Assembly (NCBI RefSeq): GCF_039529775.1 | Contig: NZ_BAAANL010000005.1 | Coordinates: forward strand, 372,001 to 436,000 | Length of the DNA stretch: 64,000 nt | Direction of reading: 5' to 3' | Source: Myceligenerans crystallogenes | Lineage (GTDB): Bacteria; Actinomycetota; Actinomycetes; Actinomycetales; Cellulomonadaceae | In this document: positions 1 through 8,499 of the stretch, one piece after another | Layout of the letters: each line of letters opens with the position of its first letter | Position numbering within the stretch: the stretch's first letter is position 1 | Made by a program: the position numbers and the translations under genes | Notes under the pieces: model-generated | Seen by the model: the letters and a program-made list of their open reading frames with translations, nothing else | Database searches by the model: none | Told to the model about the DNA's origin: nothing

Positions 1-1066
1 GCCCGAAGGCCGTGACCGTCGAACCGATCGTCACCGCCGTGATCGCCAGGAACCCGAGCACCCCGGCCTCGACCAGCCAGTTCAGCCAGAGGTTGTGCAG
101 GTGGAAGAACTCGACGCTGCCCTCGATCCGGGCGTTGACCACGTCGCCCGCCCGGCCGAGCCCGACCCCCAGCGGCTCGTCCGCCGCGACCCGCAGCGCC
201 GTCGACCAGGCCTCGTTCCGCACCCCGAGCGAGCGCCCGGCCTGTGACACCAGGGCGATCCCGATCAGCCCCACCACCAGGAGCCCGGCTCCGATCATCG
301 CCGCGAGGCGCAGCTGCTGCGGGCTGAACCGCGTCCGCGCCCACTGCCACGCGAGCACCAGGGCGGCGGCGAAGCCCGCGACCCACGGCCCGCGCGAGTA
401 CGTCACCAGCAGCGCCGCGCAGGCCAGCACGATCGCCGCCATCGCCACGACCCGCTGGAGGTGGTCCGTGAACATCGTGACCGCCAGCACCGCCAGCGGC
501 ACCAGCAGCAGGAGGAACGCCGCCAGCAGGTTCGGGTTGCTGAACGTCCCGGTGGCCCGCGCGAACACGCCCGGCTCGCTGCAGGAGGCGTCACGCAGCA
601 GGCCCGACCGGCAGAACCCGGTCGGCACGTTCTCGCTCGACTGACCGATCGCCACCGCGGACGCCACGGTCACCGCCCCGGCCGCCAGGACCACGAGCGC
701 GCGCCAGGCGGTCGGCTGCAGCCGCATCAGGGCCGTGGCCAGGTAGTACACCGAGACGTAGGAGAACAGGTGCCGGAACGGCGCGTCGCCACCCCACCGG
801 TACGCCGCCACCGCCGAGGCCAGGAGCAGTACGACGACCGGGATGTCCAGGCGGGTGCGGAAGTGCCGCCACCGCGCGCCCGCCACCAGAGCGGCCGCGA
901 AGCCGGCGGTCGTGACCACGCGCTGCCAGGTGACGACGCCGAAGATCGGTGCGTCGGGAAGGACGTCGGACGTCGCCTCGAAGAGGAGCGCGGCCAGGCA
1001 GAGCAGCACCACGATCACGGGACCGTGTGGCCGCGGCTGCCCGGGGGAAAGCTCCGCCGTTGCCAT
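1..1066 (-). CDS. O-antigen ligase family membrane protein (3' end outside the window)
   Basis: About 355 codons are visible and the gene runs off the left edge. The reading starts at the ATG at 1066, with a GGGAGGA ribosome binding site about 8 nt upstream. The product has many hydrophobic segments. It also has the Wzy_C-type signature ATGTFSNPNLLAAF in mid-protein, followed by a long periplasmic-type loop and the HNLWLNWLVEAGVLGF motif. These are features of the O-antigen ligase/polymerase family, which joins lipid-linked glycans at the outer face of the membrane. In an actinobacterium the substrate is more likely a capsule, teichuronic or exopolysaccharide repeat than true O-antigen. The family call is solid; the substrate is unknown. 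Confidence 0.8.
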   Translation of the reverse strand, partial: MATAELSPGQPRPHGPVIVVLLCLAALLFEATSDVLPDAPIFGVVTWQRVVTTAGFAAALVAGARWRHFRTRLDIPVVVLLLASAVAAYRWGGDAPFRHLFSYVSVYYLATALMRLQPTAWRALVVLAAGAVTVASAVAIGQSSENVPTGFCRSGLLRDASCSEPGVFARATGTFSNPNLLAAFLLLLVPLAVLAVTMFTDHLQRVVAMAAIVLACAALLVTYSRGPWVAGFAAALVLAWQWARTRFSPQQLRLAAMIGAGLLVVGLIGIALVSQAGRSLGVRNEAWSTALRVAADEPLGVGLGRAGDVVNARIEGSVEFFHLHNLWLNWLVEAGVLGFLAITAVTIGSTVTAFG

Positions 1067-1162
1067 ACCGTGATCCTCCCGGCGAAAGGTGGTCGGGAGG
1101 CGAACAACAGGCCACACCGACGCAACCCTTCGGCGTCGGGGGAACGAAGGGTCGTTTCCCAA

Positions 1163-1183
1163 GGATGAGAATGAATCTCAGCC
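1163..1183. promoter_or_regulatory. Zur-box-like operator upstream of the ATP-grasp gene
   Basis: The 15-mer TGAGAATGAATCTCA (1166-1180) has perfect 5-bp inverted arms and outer GG/CC pairs. It closely resembles actinobacterial Zur boxes of the type TGAxAATGATTxTCA. A TACGAT -10 element follows at 1190-1195, so the box would cover the -35 region. The Zur assignment is inferred from similarity and from the zinc-related neighbours. Confidence 0.5.
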
Positions 1184-1238
1184 CCGCGATACGATCCCCG
1201 CGAGAACCGTCGCCCCGACACCCCGGAAAGGCTCCCTG

Positions 1239-2540
1239 GTGCCCACCCTCCTGATGATCGAGAGCTGGCTGCAGTCCACCGGTCTCAGCCTCCCGCCGCT
1301 GCTGCGCGCCGCCGGCCACGAGTACGTCCTGATCATGCGCGATCCCCGGATCTACACGCTGCCCGACGGCGCCCCGCACCCGGTCCTCGCGCACGCCGCC
1401 GAGGTCGTCGTCGCCGAGACCAACGACGACGACGCCCTGATCGCCGCCGCCCGCGAGACCGCCGCCCGGTACGACGTCGCGGGCGTCCTGACGACCTGCG
1501 ACTACTACCTCACCGCGGCGGCCGTCGTCGCGCGGGCCCTGGGCCTTCCCGGACCGCCGCCCGGCGCGTTGCGCACGGCCACGAACAAGCACCTAGTCCG
1601 GGCCGCCGTCGCCCGCGCCGGCCTCCCCGACGTCCCGCACGCGGTCGCCGCCGGCTGGGACGAGGCGCGCGCCGCCGCGGCGGCCCTGGGCTACCCCGTC
1701 GTGATCAAGCCCGTGGACCTGAACTCCGGCACGGGCGTCCGGCGCGTCTCCGGCGACGCCGCCCTCGCCGACGCCTTCGCCGAGATCACCGGCCCCGAAC
1801 GGAACACCCGGGACCAGCCGCTGGCCCGCCTGGCGCTGATCGAACGGGTGCTGGACGGCCCCGAGTACAGCGTGGAGGCCGTCACCCGGGACGGCGTCAC
1901 GACCGTGCTGGGCATCACCGCCAAGACGGTCACCGAGGTGGCCCGTCCGGTCGCCGGCGGCGCCGACGCGGTGAGCTACGTCGAGAGCGGCCACGACTTC
2001 CCCGCCCGCCTCGATCCCGGGACCCGCGACGCGATCACCGGGCACGTCACCCGGGTCCTCGCCGCCGTCGGCCTCACCCACGGCATCAGCCACACCGAGA
2101 TCCGCCTCACCGCAGCCGGCCCGCGCCTCGTGGAGCTCAACCCGCGCCAGGGCGGCGGCTACATCTTCGATCTGGTACGCCTGGTCACGGGCTACAACCC
2201 GCTCCGGGTACTGGTCTCCCTCGCGCTCGGCGAGACCCCCGAACCCGCGGCGCCCGAGGCGGCGAGCGCCGCCGTCCGCTTCCTGCTCACGCCGGCCGAC
2301 GGCGTCCTGCGGTCGATCGAGGGCGCGGACGCGCTGCACGACGACGCCCGCGTGCCGGCCCACGCCCTGCCCCGCCCCGGCGCCGTCCTGCGTCCGGCGG
2401 ACAACAACGACCGGCTCGGCCACGTCCTGGTCGCGGACCCGGACGGCGACCGGGCCGCCGGGTGGGCCGACGAGATCCTCGCGGGCCTCCGCCTGGACGT
2501 GCGCCAGGACTCGCCCGTGCCGCACGTCGGCGCGGTCTGA
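1239..2540 (+). CDS. ATP-grasp domain carboxylate-amine ligase-like protein
   Basis: A 433-residue cytoplasmic protein read from the GTG at 1239, behind GGAAAG. The frame stays open further upstream, but that part overlaps the promoter. The N-terminal ~100 residues look like a pre-ATP-grasp Rossmann-type domain. The ATP-grasp fold follows, with IKPVDLNSGTGVR near residue 157 and the metal/ATP-binding segment ELNPRQGGGYIFD near residue 298. ATP-grasp enzymes join a carboxylate (through an acyl phosphate) to an amine, thiol or other nucleophile. The substrate cannot be read from sequence. The Zur-like box in its promoter and the zinc genes next door suggest a role in zinc limitation, for instance making a small metal ligand. 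That link is inference. Confidence 0.75.
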   Translation: MPTLLMIESWLQSTGLSLPPLLRAAGHEYVLIMRDPRIYTLPDGAPHPVLAHAAEVVVAETNDDDALIAAARETAARYDVAGVLTTCDYYLTAAAVVARALGLPGPPPGALRTATNKHLVRAAVARAGLPDVPHAVAAGWDEARAAAAALGYPVVIKPVDLNSGTGVRRVSGDAALADAFAEITGPERNTRDQPLARLALIERVLDGPEYSVEAVTRDGVTTVLGITAKTVTEVARPVAGGADAVSYVESGHDFPARLDPGTRDAITGHVTRVLAAVGLTHGISHTEIRLTAAGPRLVELNPRQGGGYIFDLVRLVTGYNPLRVLVSLALGETPEPAAPEAASAAVRFLLTPADGVLRSIEGADALHDDARVPAHALPRPGAVLRPADNNDRLGHVLVADPDGDRAAGWADEILAGLRLDVRQDSPVPHVGAV

Positions 2541-2566
2541 CGACCGGAGGCCGGGTCTCGCCGGCG

Positions 2567-2608
2567 GGCGGATCTCGCGGGAACGCACGCGCTCCCGCGA
2601 GATCCGCC
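2567..2608. terminator. Bidirectional hairpin terminator between convergent genes
   Basis: A perfect 16-bp inverted repeat (arms 2567-2582 and 2593-2608, 10-nt loop) lies between the ATP-grasp stop at 2540 and the stop of the convergent AztD-like gene at 2631. No long T-tract follows, which is usual in high-GC actinobacteria. Confidence 0.7.
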
Positions 2609-2630
2609 TGCTGCTACGACGACACCCGGG

Positions 2631-4061
2631 TCAGTGCGACTCGTCGTGCTCGTCCTCGTGCCCGTGCTCGTCCTCGTGCTCGTGCTCGTCCTCGTGCCCG
2701 TGACCCTCGTGGGCGTCCTCGGCGGGCAGTTCCCCCTCGACCCCGTTGACCTCGTTCGGCACCACGCCGACGTCGGCGGACTTCCACACCTCGCCCTCGA
2801 CGAGGTCCACGGCGTGGATCTGCTGGTTCGCCGGATCGGTCACGTACACGGACCCGTCGAGCGTCAGCACCGCGGGCCGCGGCTCCTGCCACTCCGCCGG
2901 CTCGGTCCACTCGTCCACCACGGGGATCGAGTCCGTGATCTTCCCGGACTCCGGGTCGATGACGTGCAGCTTCCCGTCGGTGCCGAGCACCAGCGCCTCG
3001 CCGTCGGGCCCGCGCCCGATCGACCGGAACGAGTAGCTCGCCGGCAGGTCCACCAGCGTGTGCCCGGCGGTGCGGGTGTCGATGAGCGAGACGCGCTCGG
3101 GCCGCTCGAGCTCCGCGTCCGGGTCGGTCTTGTAGTCGCCGAGCACGATCGGGGAGTCCTCGGACCCGGCCTGGTTGCCGATGCGCCCGTACTCGTCGGG
3201 CACGTCGACGTGCGTGATCTTCCCGTCGGCGTACACCAGCGCGCCGTCCTCGCAGCCGATCACGACGGCCTCGTGGGCGGCCACGGCCTCGCCGTGCACA
3301 CCGGGGCAGTCGTCGCCGGCGGCGATCTCCTCGTCGTCGGCGTCCAGCACGCGGATGCCGGAGCGCTCCTCCTCGGTTCCCTCCGACACGACCAGCGTGT
3401 CGTCGGACAGCTCGATGGCGACGCCGTGATGCGCCGACGGCGTGGTGTACTCGCGGTCGGCCTCGCCCTCGGCGACGTGCTCGGAGTCGACCACGGTCAC
3501 GTGCCCGGTCCCGTCGTCGAACAGCGCGGTACGACCCTCGTGGACGACGACGTGCCCCGGCTCGGTCGCCTCGTACCGCACGTCGAGCAGCGCCGGGTCC
3601 GAGGTCCAGTAGTGGGCGTGGTCGCCGTGCGCCTCGGCCCAGGTGCCGAGGTCCAGCACCTGGAACCCGCCGGTGGTGGAGACCAGCAGGTGCCGCCCGT
3701 CGCCCGCGGGGTTGAGCCGGTTGAACCCGTCGAGCGGGAGGTCGCCGACCTCCTCGAGGCTCATGGCGTCGAGCACCTTGATGCCGCCGTCGTAGGTGAC
3801 GGCGATGCGGGGCGTGCGGGCCTGCGATTCCGTGGCCGCACGGCTCGCCGTCGGCGACGGGGCCTGGGACGACGACGCGGCCGGGTCGCCGGACGATCCT
3901 CCCTGCTCCGGCGCGGCGCAGGCCGCGAGGAGCGCGACCGGGACGGCGAGCGCCAGTGCGGCGGCGCCGCCCCGGCGCGACCGGCCCGCGGTCGCCGCCG
4001 TGCCGCGGCCGTCATGCGGTCCGGGTGTCCGGTGGACGGTCTTCATGGTGGTGTCGGACAT
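2631..4061 (-). CDS. aztD: AztD-like zinc-binding lipoprotein (beta-propeller metallochaperone)
   Basis: A 476-residue secreted protein. The start chosen is the ATG at 4061, preceded by AAAGGAC. The N-terminus is Arg-rich with a hydrophobic stretch and a lipobox ending LLAAC, so it should be a membrane-anchored lipoprotein. The rest consists of repeated beta-strand segments typical of a YncE/AztD-type propeller. The last ~30 residues are almost only His, Glu, Asp and Gly, an obvious metal-binding tail. AztD proteins bind zinc outside the membrane and pass it to the AztABC importer. No ABC importer is encoded in this window, so the partner must lie elsewhere. A Zur-like box sits 23 nt upstream of the start. 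Divergent from the YibE/F gene. Confidence 0.8.
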   Translation of the reverse strand: MSDTTMKTVHRTPGPHDGRGTAATAGRSRRGGAAALALAVPVALLAACAAPEQGGSSGDPAASSSQAPSPTASRAATESQARTPRIAVTYDGGIKVLDAMSLEEVGDLPLDGFNRLNPAGDGRHLLVSTTGGFQVLDLGTWAEAHGDHAHYWTSDPALLDVRYEATEPGHVVVHEGRTALFDDGTGHVTVVDSEHVAEGEADREYTTPSAHHGVAIELSDDTLVVSEGTEEERSGIRVLDADDEEIAAGDDCPGVHGEAVAAHEAVVIGCEDGALVYADGKITHVDVPDEYGRIGNQAGSEDSPIVLGDYKTDPDAELERPERVSLIDTRTAGHTLVDLPASYSFRSIGRGPDGEALVLGTDGKLHVIDPESGKITDSIPVVDEWTEPAEWQEPRPAVLTLDGSVYVTDPANQQIHAVDLVEGEVWKSADVGVVPNEVNGVEGELPAEDAHEGHGHEDEHEHEDEHGHEDEHDESH

Positions 4062-4083
4062 GCGCGCCCGTCCTTTCAAGACG

Positions 4084-4098
4084 TGATAATCGTTCTCA
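4084..4098 (-). promoter_or_regulatory. Zur-box-like operator for the AztD-like gene
   Basis: Read on the minus strand this is TGAGAACGATTATCA, very close to actinobacterial Zur boxes. It lies 23 nt upstream of the AztD-like start. It matches the box at 4124-4138 in 14 of 15 positions but in the opposite orientation, so each divergent gene has its own copy. Confidence 0.6.
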
Positions 4099-4123
4099 TG
4101 CCGCTCGGCACCGTACGTCAAGA

Positions 4124-4138
4124 TGGGAACGATTATCA
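4124..4138 (+). promoter_or_regulatory. Zur-box-like operator for the YibE/F gene
   Basis: TGGGAACGATTATCA, the mirror copy of the box at 4084-4098. The shared half is GAACGATTATCA. It ends 37 nt before the YibE/F start codon, within the expected promoter region. Confidence 0.6.
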
Positions 4139-4175
4139 AGTCGCCGATCGGCTCCGGCATGGGAGCATTTCCGTC

Positions 4176-5366
4176 ATGACGCAGTCCGTGATCGATCCGC
4201 CGTCGCCCGCGCACACGCACGGTCACGGGCCCGTCGGGCCCTCGTCAGGCCGGACGCGGGTCATCCTGGCCGTGGCGCTGATCCCGGCGCTGCTGTTCAC
4301 GCTCGCCGGCCTGCTCTCGCTCTGGCCCGACGGCGCGGACCTGCCCGCCCGCGTGCCGGCCGTCGTCGAGGGCGCCACCAACGTGGACGTCACGGTGATC
4401 GAGGAGCCGTCCCAGGGCACCGCCGTCAAGGTGCGCCTGCCCGGCGGCGAGGAGTCGACGATGTCGAACCCGGGCGCCTCGGTCGAGCTCCACGCGGGCG
4501 ACGAGATCGTCGCGGTCGACGTGTCCGAGGTCTCACCGATGTCCCCCGACCCGCTCGTGTTCATGGACCATCAGCGCAAGGCACCCATCGGGTGGCTCGC
4601 GGCCGCGTACGCCGTCGTCGTCCTGGCCGTGGCGCGGTGGCGCGGGCTGGCCGCGCTGGCCGGGCTCGGCGTGGCCTTCCTGGTGTTCCTCGGGTTCACG
4701 ATGCCGGCGCTGCTCGCGGGCGAGGCGGCGCTCGGGGTGGCGCTGGTGACGTCGTCGCTGGTGATGTTCGCGACGCTGTACCTGGCGCACGGGCTGAACG
4801 CGCGCACGTCGGCCGCGCTGCTCGGGACGCTGTTCGGGCTGGTGCTCACGGCGGTGATCGGGTCCTGGGCGGCCGGGGCGACCTACCTCGGCGCGTCCGA
4901 CCACGACGCGCAGTACCTCCTGGCGACCGCGCCGCTCACCGACCTGCGGGGCGTGGCGCTGTGCGGGCTGGTGCTGGCGGGGATGGGCGTGCTCAACGAC
5001 GTGACGATCACGCAGGCGTCGGCGGTGTGGGAGCTGCGCGCCGTCGCGCCCGGCGCCTCACGGGCGATGCTGTTCGCCCGCGCGATGCGGATCGGCCGCG
5101 ACCACATCGCCTCGACCGTCTACACGATCGCGTTCGCGTACGTGGGCGGGGCGCTCCCGCTGCTGATGATGGTCTGGCTGGTCAACCAGTCCCCGGTGAT
5201 GGCCCTGACCTCCGGCGAGATCGCGGAGGAGGTGGTCCGCACCCTGGTCGGCTCGATCGGCCTCGTCCTGGCCATCCCGATCACCACGGCCATCGCCGCC
5301 CTCGCGGTACCCGGGCCCGGCACCGACGAGGCCGAGATCGAGGCCGAGCCCGCGCCCGCCGGGTAG
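4176..5366 (+). CDS. YibE/F family membrane protein, predicted zinc-regulated
   Basis: A 396-residue integral membrane protein starting at the ATG at 4176 with GGGAG 10 nt upstream. The frame is open far upstream, but that part is antisense to the AztD-like gene. The N-terminal cytoplasmic tail carries a short His-rich patch (HTHGHG). One membrane segment precedes a ~110-residue extracytoplasmic domain, and about seven more membrane helices make up the conserved YibE/F region (starting around DHQRKAPIGWL and including GVLNDVTITQASAVWEL). The family is of unknown transport function. The upstream Zur-like box and the divergent zinc chaperone suggest it works in metal uptake or redistribution. 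Confidence 0.85.
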   Translation: MTQSVIDPPSPAHTHGHGPVGPSSGRTRVILAVALIPALLFTLAGLLSLWPDGADLPARVPAVVEGATNVDVTVIEEPSQGTAVKVRLPGGEESTMSNPGASVELHAGDEIVAVDVSEVSPMSPDPLVFMDHQRKAPIGWLAAAYAVVVLAVARWRGLAALAGLGVAFLVFLGFTMPALLAGEAALGVALVTSSLVMFATLYLAHGLNARTSAALLGTLFGLVLTAVIGSWAAGATYLGASDHDAQYLLATAPLTDLRGVALCGLVLAGMGVLNDVTITQASAVWELRAVAPGASRAMLFARAMRIGRDHIASTVYTIAFAYVGGALPLLMMVWLVNQSPVMALTSGEIAEEVVRTLVGSIGLVLAIPITTAIAALAVPGPGTDEAEIEAEPAPAG

Positions 5367-5374
5367 CACCCGAG

Positions 5375-5413
5375 GGCGCGAGGTGGTGCCTGGAGCGGGC
5401 ACCACCTCGCGCC
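5375..5413. terminator. Bidirectional terminator between the YibE/F gene and leuS
   Basis: A perfect 16-bp stem (5375-5390 with 5398-5413, 7-nt loop) lies between two convergent stop codons, 9 nt after the YibE/F gene and 12 nt beyond the leuS stop. Confidence 0.75.
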
Positions 5414-5424
5414 GCCGGCCCCGA

Positions 5425-8394
5425 TCACGCCGGGACGATGTTGACCAGCTTCGGGGCGCGGACGATGACCTTGCGGACCTCGGCGCCGTCCAGGAAGCGG
5501 ATCACGTTCGGCTCGGCCAGGGCCACCGCCTCCAGGTCCGCCTCGGAGATGTCCGGGGCAACCTCGAACTTGGCGCGCACCTTGCCCTTGATCTGCACCA
5601 CGCAGGTCACGGTGTCGGCCACCAGGTACCGCGGGTCCGCGACCGGGAACGGCTCGTGCGCCAGGGACTCCGCGTGCCCCAGCTTCTCCCACAGCTCCTC
5701 GGCGATGTGCGGCGCGACCGGCGCCGTCATCAGCACCAGCGGCTCGATCGCCGCGCGCGGCACCGAGTCCAGCCCGGTCAGGTGGTTGTTCAGCGTGATC
5801 AGCTTCGCGATCGCGGTGTTGGGCCGCATGCCCTCCATCTCGGCGCGCACGTCCGCGATGGTGCGGTGCAGGGCCCGCAGGGTCCCGGTGTCCGGCTCGT
5901 CGTCGGAGACGGTGGTCTCCCCTGTTTCTTCGTTGACGACGTTGCGCCACAGCCGCTGCAGGAACCGCTGCGAGCCGACGACGTCGCGCGTGTTCCACGG
6001 GCGCGACTGGTCCAGCGGGCCCATCGACATCTCGTAGACGCGGAACGTGTCGGCGCCGTACGCCTCGTACATGTCGTCCGGCGAGACGACGTTCTTCAGC
6101 GACTTGCCGATCTTGCCGTACTCCTGGTTCACGGGCTCGCCGTTCCAGGTGAAGCGCACGGAGCCGTCGGCTGCCTTTTCCTCGATCACCTCGGCGGCGG
6201 GCACGTACGCGCCGCGCGCGTCCGTGTACGCGAACGCCTGGATGTACCCCTGGTTGAACAGCTTGCCGAACGGCTCCAAGCTGGACACGTAGCCCAGGTC
6301 GAACAGCACCTTGTGCCAGAACCGCGCGTACAGCAGGTGCAGCACGGCGTGCTCGACGCCGCCGATGTACAGGTCGACGCCGCCCGCCGCGCCCGACGAC
6401 GCGTTGTGCCGCGGCCCCATCCAGTACCGCTCCAGCGCGGGGTCGACGGCGTGCTCGGTGTCGGCCGGGTCCAGGTAGCGCAGGTAGTACCAGCAGGAGC
6501 CGGCCCAGTTCGGCATGGTGTTGGTGTCGCGGCGGTACCGCCGCGGTCCGTCGCCCAGGTCCAGGGTGACGTTCACCCAGTCGTCGTTGCGGCCCAGCGG
6601 CGCCTCGGGCTCGGAGTGCACGTCGTCCGGCTCGAAGGTGCGCGGCGCGTAGTCCGGGACCTCGGGCAGGTCGACGGGCAGCATCGAGTCGGGCACGGCG
6701 ACCGGCCGGTCGTCCTCGTCCCACACGACCGGGAACGGCTCGCCCCAGTAGCGCTGGCGGGAGAACAGCCAGTCGTTCAGCCGGTAGGTGGTGGTCCCCT
6801 GGCCGACGCCGTTCTCGCCCAGCCAGGCGATGATCCGCGCCTTGGCCTCGTCGATGCCCAGGCCGTCCAGGCTCAGGCGGTCGTTCGAGGACCGCACCGC
6901 GACGCCCGCGCCGGAGTAGGCGCCGTCGAAGTCCTCGGGCAGGCCGCCCTCGGGCTCGACCACGTAGACGACCGGCAGGTCGTAGGCCCGCGCGAAGTCG
7001 TGGTCACGCTCGTCGCCGCCCGGGACCGCCATGATGGCGCCCGTGCCGTAGCCCATCAGCACGTAGTCGGCCGTGAAGACCGGGATGTGCGTGCCGGTCA
7101 CGGGGTTGACGGCCAGGTGGCCGGTGAACACGCCGGTCTTCTTCCCGGCGTCGGCCTGGCGCTCGACGGCGCTCTTGTTGACGGACTCGCGGCGGTACGC
7201 GGCCACGGCCTCGACCGGGGTCGCGTGCCCGCCCGTCCAGGAGCTCTTGGTGCCGTCCGGCCAGGCGGCCGGGACCTCGTCCAGCAGCGGGTGCTCGGGG
7301 GCGACCACCATGAACGTCGCGCCGAACAGCGTGTCCGGGCGCGTGGTGAAGACCTCGATCTCGGCCCCGGCGCCCGCGGCGTCGTAGTCGGAGGTGCCCG
7401 CGACGTCGAACGTCACGTGCGCGCCGTGCGACCGCCCGATCCAGTTGCGCTGCATCGCCTTGACCTTGTCCGGCCAGTCGATCAGCTCCAGGTCGTCGGT
7501 CAGGCGGTCCGCGTAGGCGGTGATGCGCATCTTCCACTGGCGCAGGTTCTTGGTGAACACCGGGAAGTTGCCGCGCTCGGACTTGCCCTCGGCGGTGACC
7601 TCCTCGTTCGCCAGCACGGTGCCCAGGCCCGGGCACCAGTTCACGGGCGAGGAGTCCACGTAGGCCAGGCGCTGCGCGTCGACGACGTCGCGCCGTTCCG
7701 CCTCGCTCAGCGCGTTCCAGACGGCGCCGCCCGTGTTGTCGCCCTCGTGGCCCGGGACGGGACGGGTACCCGCGGCCAGCTCCTCGCGCAGCTCCGGGAT
7801 GCGGCGGGCGCGGCCCTTCGACCCGGCCGGGGAGCCGGGTGCGGCCTCGGCGTCGGCGTCGTACCACGACTCGAAGATCTGCAGGAAGATCCACTGCGTC
7901 CAGCGCACGTACTCCGGGTCGATCGTGGCGAACGAGCGGCGCTGGTCGTGCGCCAGGCCCGCGCGGCGCAGCTGGCGCCGGTACGTCACGATGTTCCGCT
8001 CGGTGACGCCGCGCGGGTGCTCGCCGGTCTGCACGGCGTACTGCTCGGCGGGCAGGCCGAAGGCGTCGAAGCCCATGGTGTGCAGCACGTTGTCGCCGCA
8101 CATGCGGCGGAACCGGCCCGTCACGTCCGTGGCGATGAAGCCCAGCGGGTGCCCGACGTGCAGGCCCGCCCCGGACGGGTACGGGAACATGTCCATGATG
8201 AAGAACGGCTCGCCGGCCGGCCGCGCGCCGCCGGGGCCGGTCAGGTCACCGTCCGGGTTCGCGGCGTGGAAGGTGCCGCGCTCCTCCCAGCGGTCCTGCC
8301 AGCGCAGTTCGATCTCCTGCGCGAGGGCCGGGGTGTACCGGAAGCGGGGACCTTCGGGCGTGCTCGTGGTGCGTTCAGCGGCGGGGGTCGTCAC
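5425..8394 (-). CDS. leuS: Leucyl-tRNA synthetase
   Basis: A 989-residue class Ia aminoacyl-tRNA synthetase that charges tRNA-Leu in the cytoplasm. The HIGH region is FPYPSGAGLHVGHPLG near residue 76. The KMSKS loop appears as KIGKSLKN near residue 763. The large editing (CP1) insert and the C-terminal tRNA-binding domain are present, so it is full length for an actinobacterial LeuRS. The GTG start at 8394 follows a TAGAAT -10 box (8402-8407) by 7 nt, so the mRNA is probably leaderless. It is monocistronic, bounded by a strong terminator at its 3' end. Very long open frames on the opposite strand here are GC-driven shadows. Confidence 0.97.
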   Translation of the reverse strand: MTTPAAERTTSTPEGPRFRYTPALAQEIELRWQDRWEERGTFHAANPDGDLTGPGGARPAGEPFFIMDMFPYPSGAGLHVGHPLGFIATDVTGRFRRMCGDNVLHTMGFDAFGLPAEQYAVQTGEHPRGVTERNIVTYRRQLRRAGLAHDQRRSFATIDPEYVRWTQWIFLQIFESWYDADAEAAPGSPAGSKGRARRIPELREELAAGTRPVPGHEGDNTGGAVWNALSEAERRDVVDAQRLAYVDSSPVNWCPGLGTVLANEEVTAEGKSERGNFPVFTKNLRQWKMRITAYADRLTDDLELIDWPDKVKAMQRNWIGRSHGAHVTFDVAGTSDYDAAGAGAEIEVFTTRPDTLFGATFMVVAPEHPLLDEVPAAWPDGTKSSWTGGHATPVEAVAAYRRESVNKSAVERQADAGKKTGVFTGHLAVNPVTGTHIPVFTADYVLMGYGTGAIMAVPGGDERDHDFARAYDLPVVYVVEPEGGLPEDFDGAYSGAGVAVRSSNDRLSLDGLGIDEAKARIIAWLGENGVGQGTTTYRLNDWLFSRQRYWGEPFPVVWDEDDRPVAVPDSMLPVDLPEVPDYAPRTFEPDDVHSEPEAPLGRNDDWVNVTLDLGDGPRRYRRDTNTMPNWAGSCWYYLRYLDPADTEHAVDPALERYWMGPRHNASSGAAGGVDLYIGGVEHAVLHLLYARFWHKVLFDLGYVSSLEPFGKLFNQGYIQAFAYTDARGAYVPAAEVIEEKAADGSVRFTWNGEPVNQEYGKIGKSLKNVVSPDDMYEAYGADTFRVYEMSMGPLDQSRPWNTRDVVGSQRFLQRLWRNVVNEETGETTVSDDEPDTGTLRALHRTIADVRAEMEGMRPNTAIAKLITLNNHLTGLDSVPRAAIEPLVLMTAPVAPHIAEELWEKLGHAESLAHEPFPVADPRYLVADTVTCVVQIKGKVRAKFEVAPDISEADLEAVALAEPNVIRFLDGAEVRKVIVRAPKLVNIVPA

Positions 8395-8455
8395 CTGCGG
8401 GATTCTACCGGCGGTGAACGCCCCGGACCCGGCGGTGCTCCAAGTCTGGCACCGC

Positions 8456-8490
8456 GGCCGCCGTCCGGGCCACGTGGTCCGGCGGCGGCC
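8456..8490 (-). terminator. Terminator after the VKOR gene
   Basis: A GC-rich hairpin of 12 pairs with one bulged base (arms 8456-8468 and 8479-8490) sits just downstream of the minus-strand stop at 8500 and upstream of leuS. Confidence 0.55.
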
Positions 8491-8499
8491 ACCCGCCCG

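Noticed and set aside
2634..4175. Upstream extension of the YibE/F frame by about 510 codons
   Set aside because: The extension is antisense to the AztD-like lipoprotein gene and lacks domains; the ATG at 4176 has a ribosome binding site and lies just after its own promoter.
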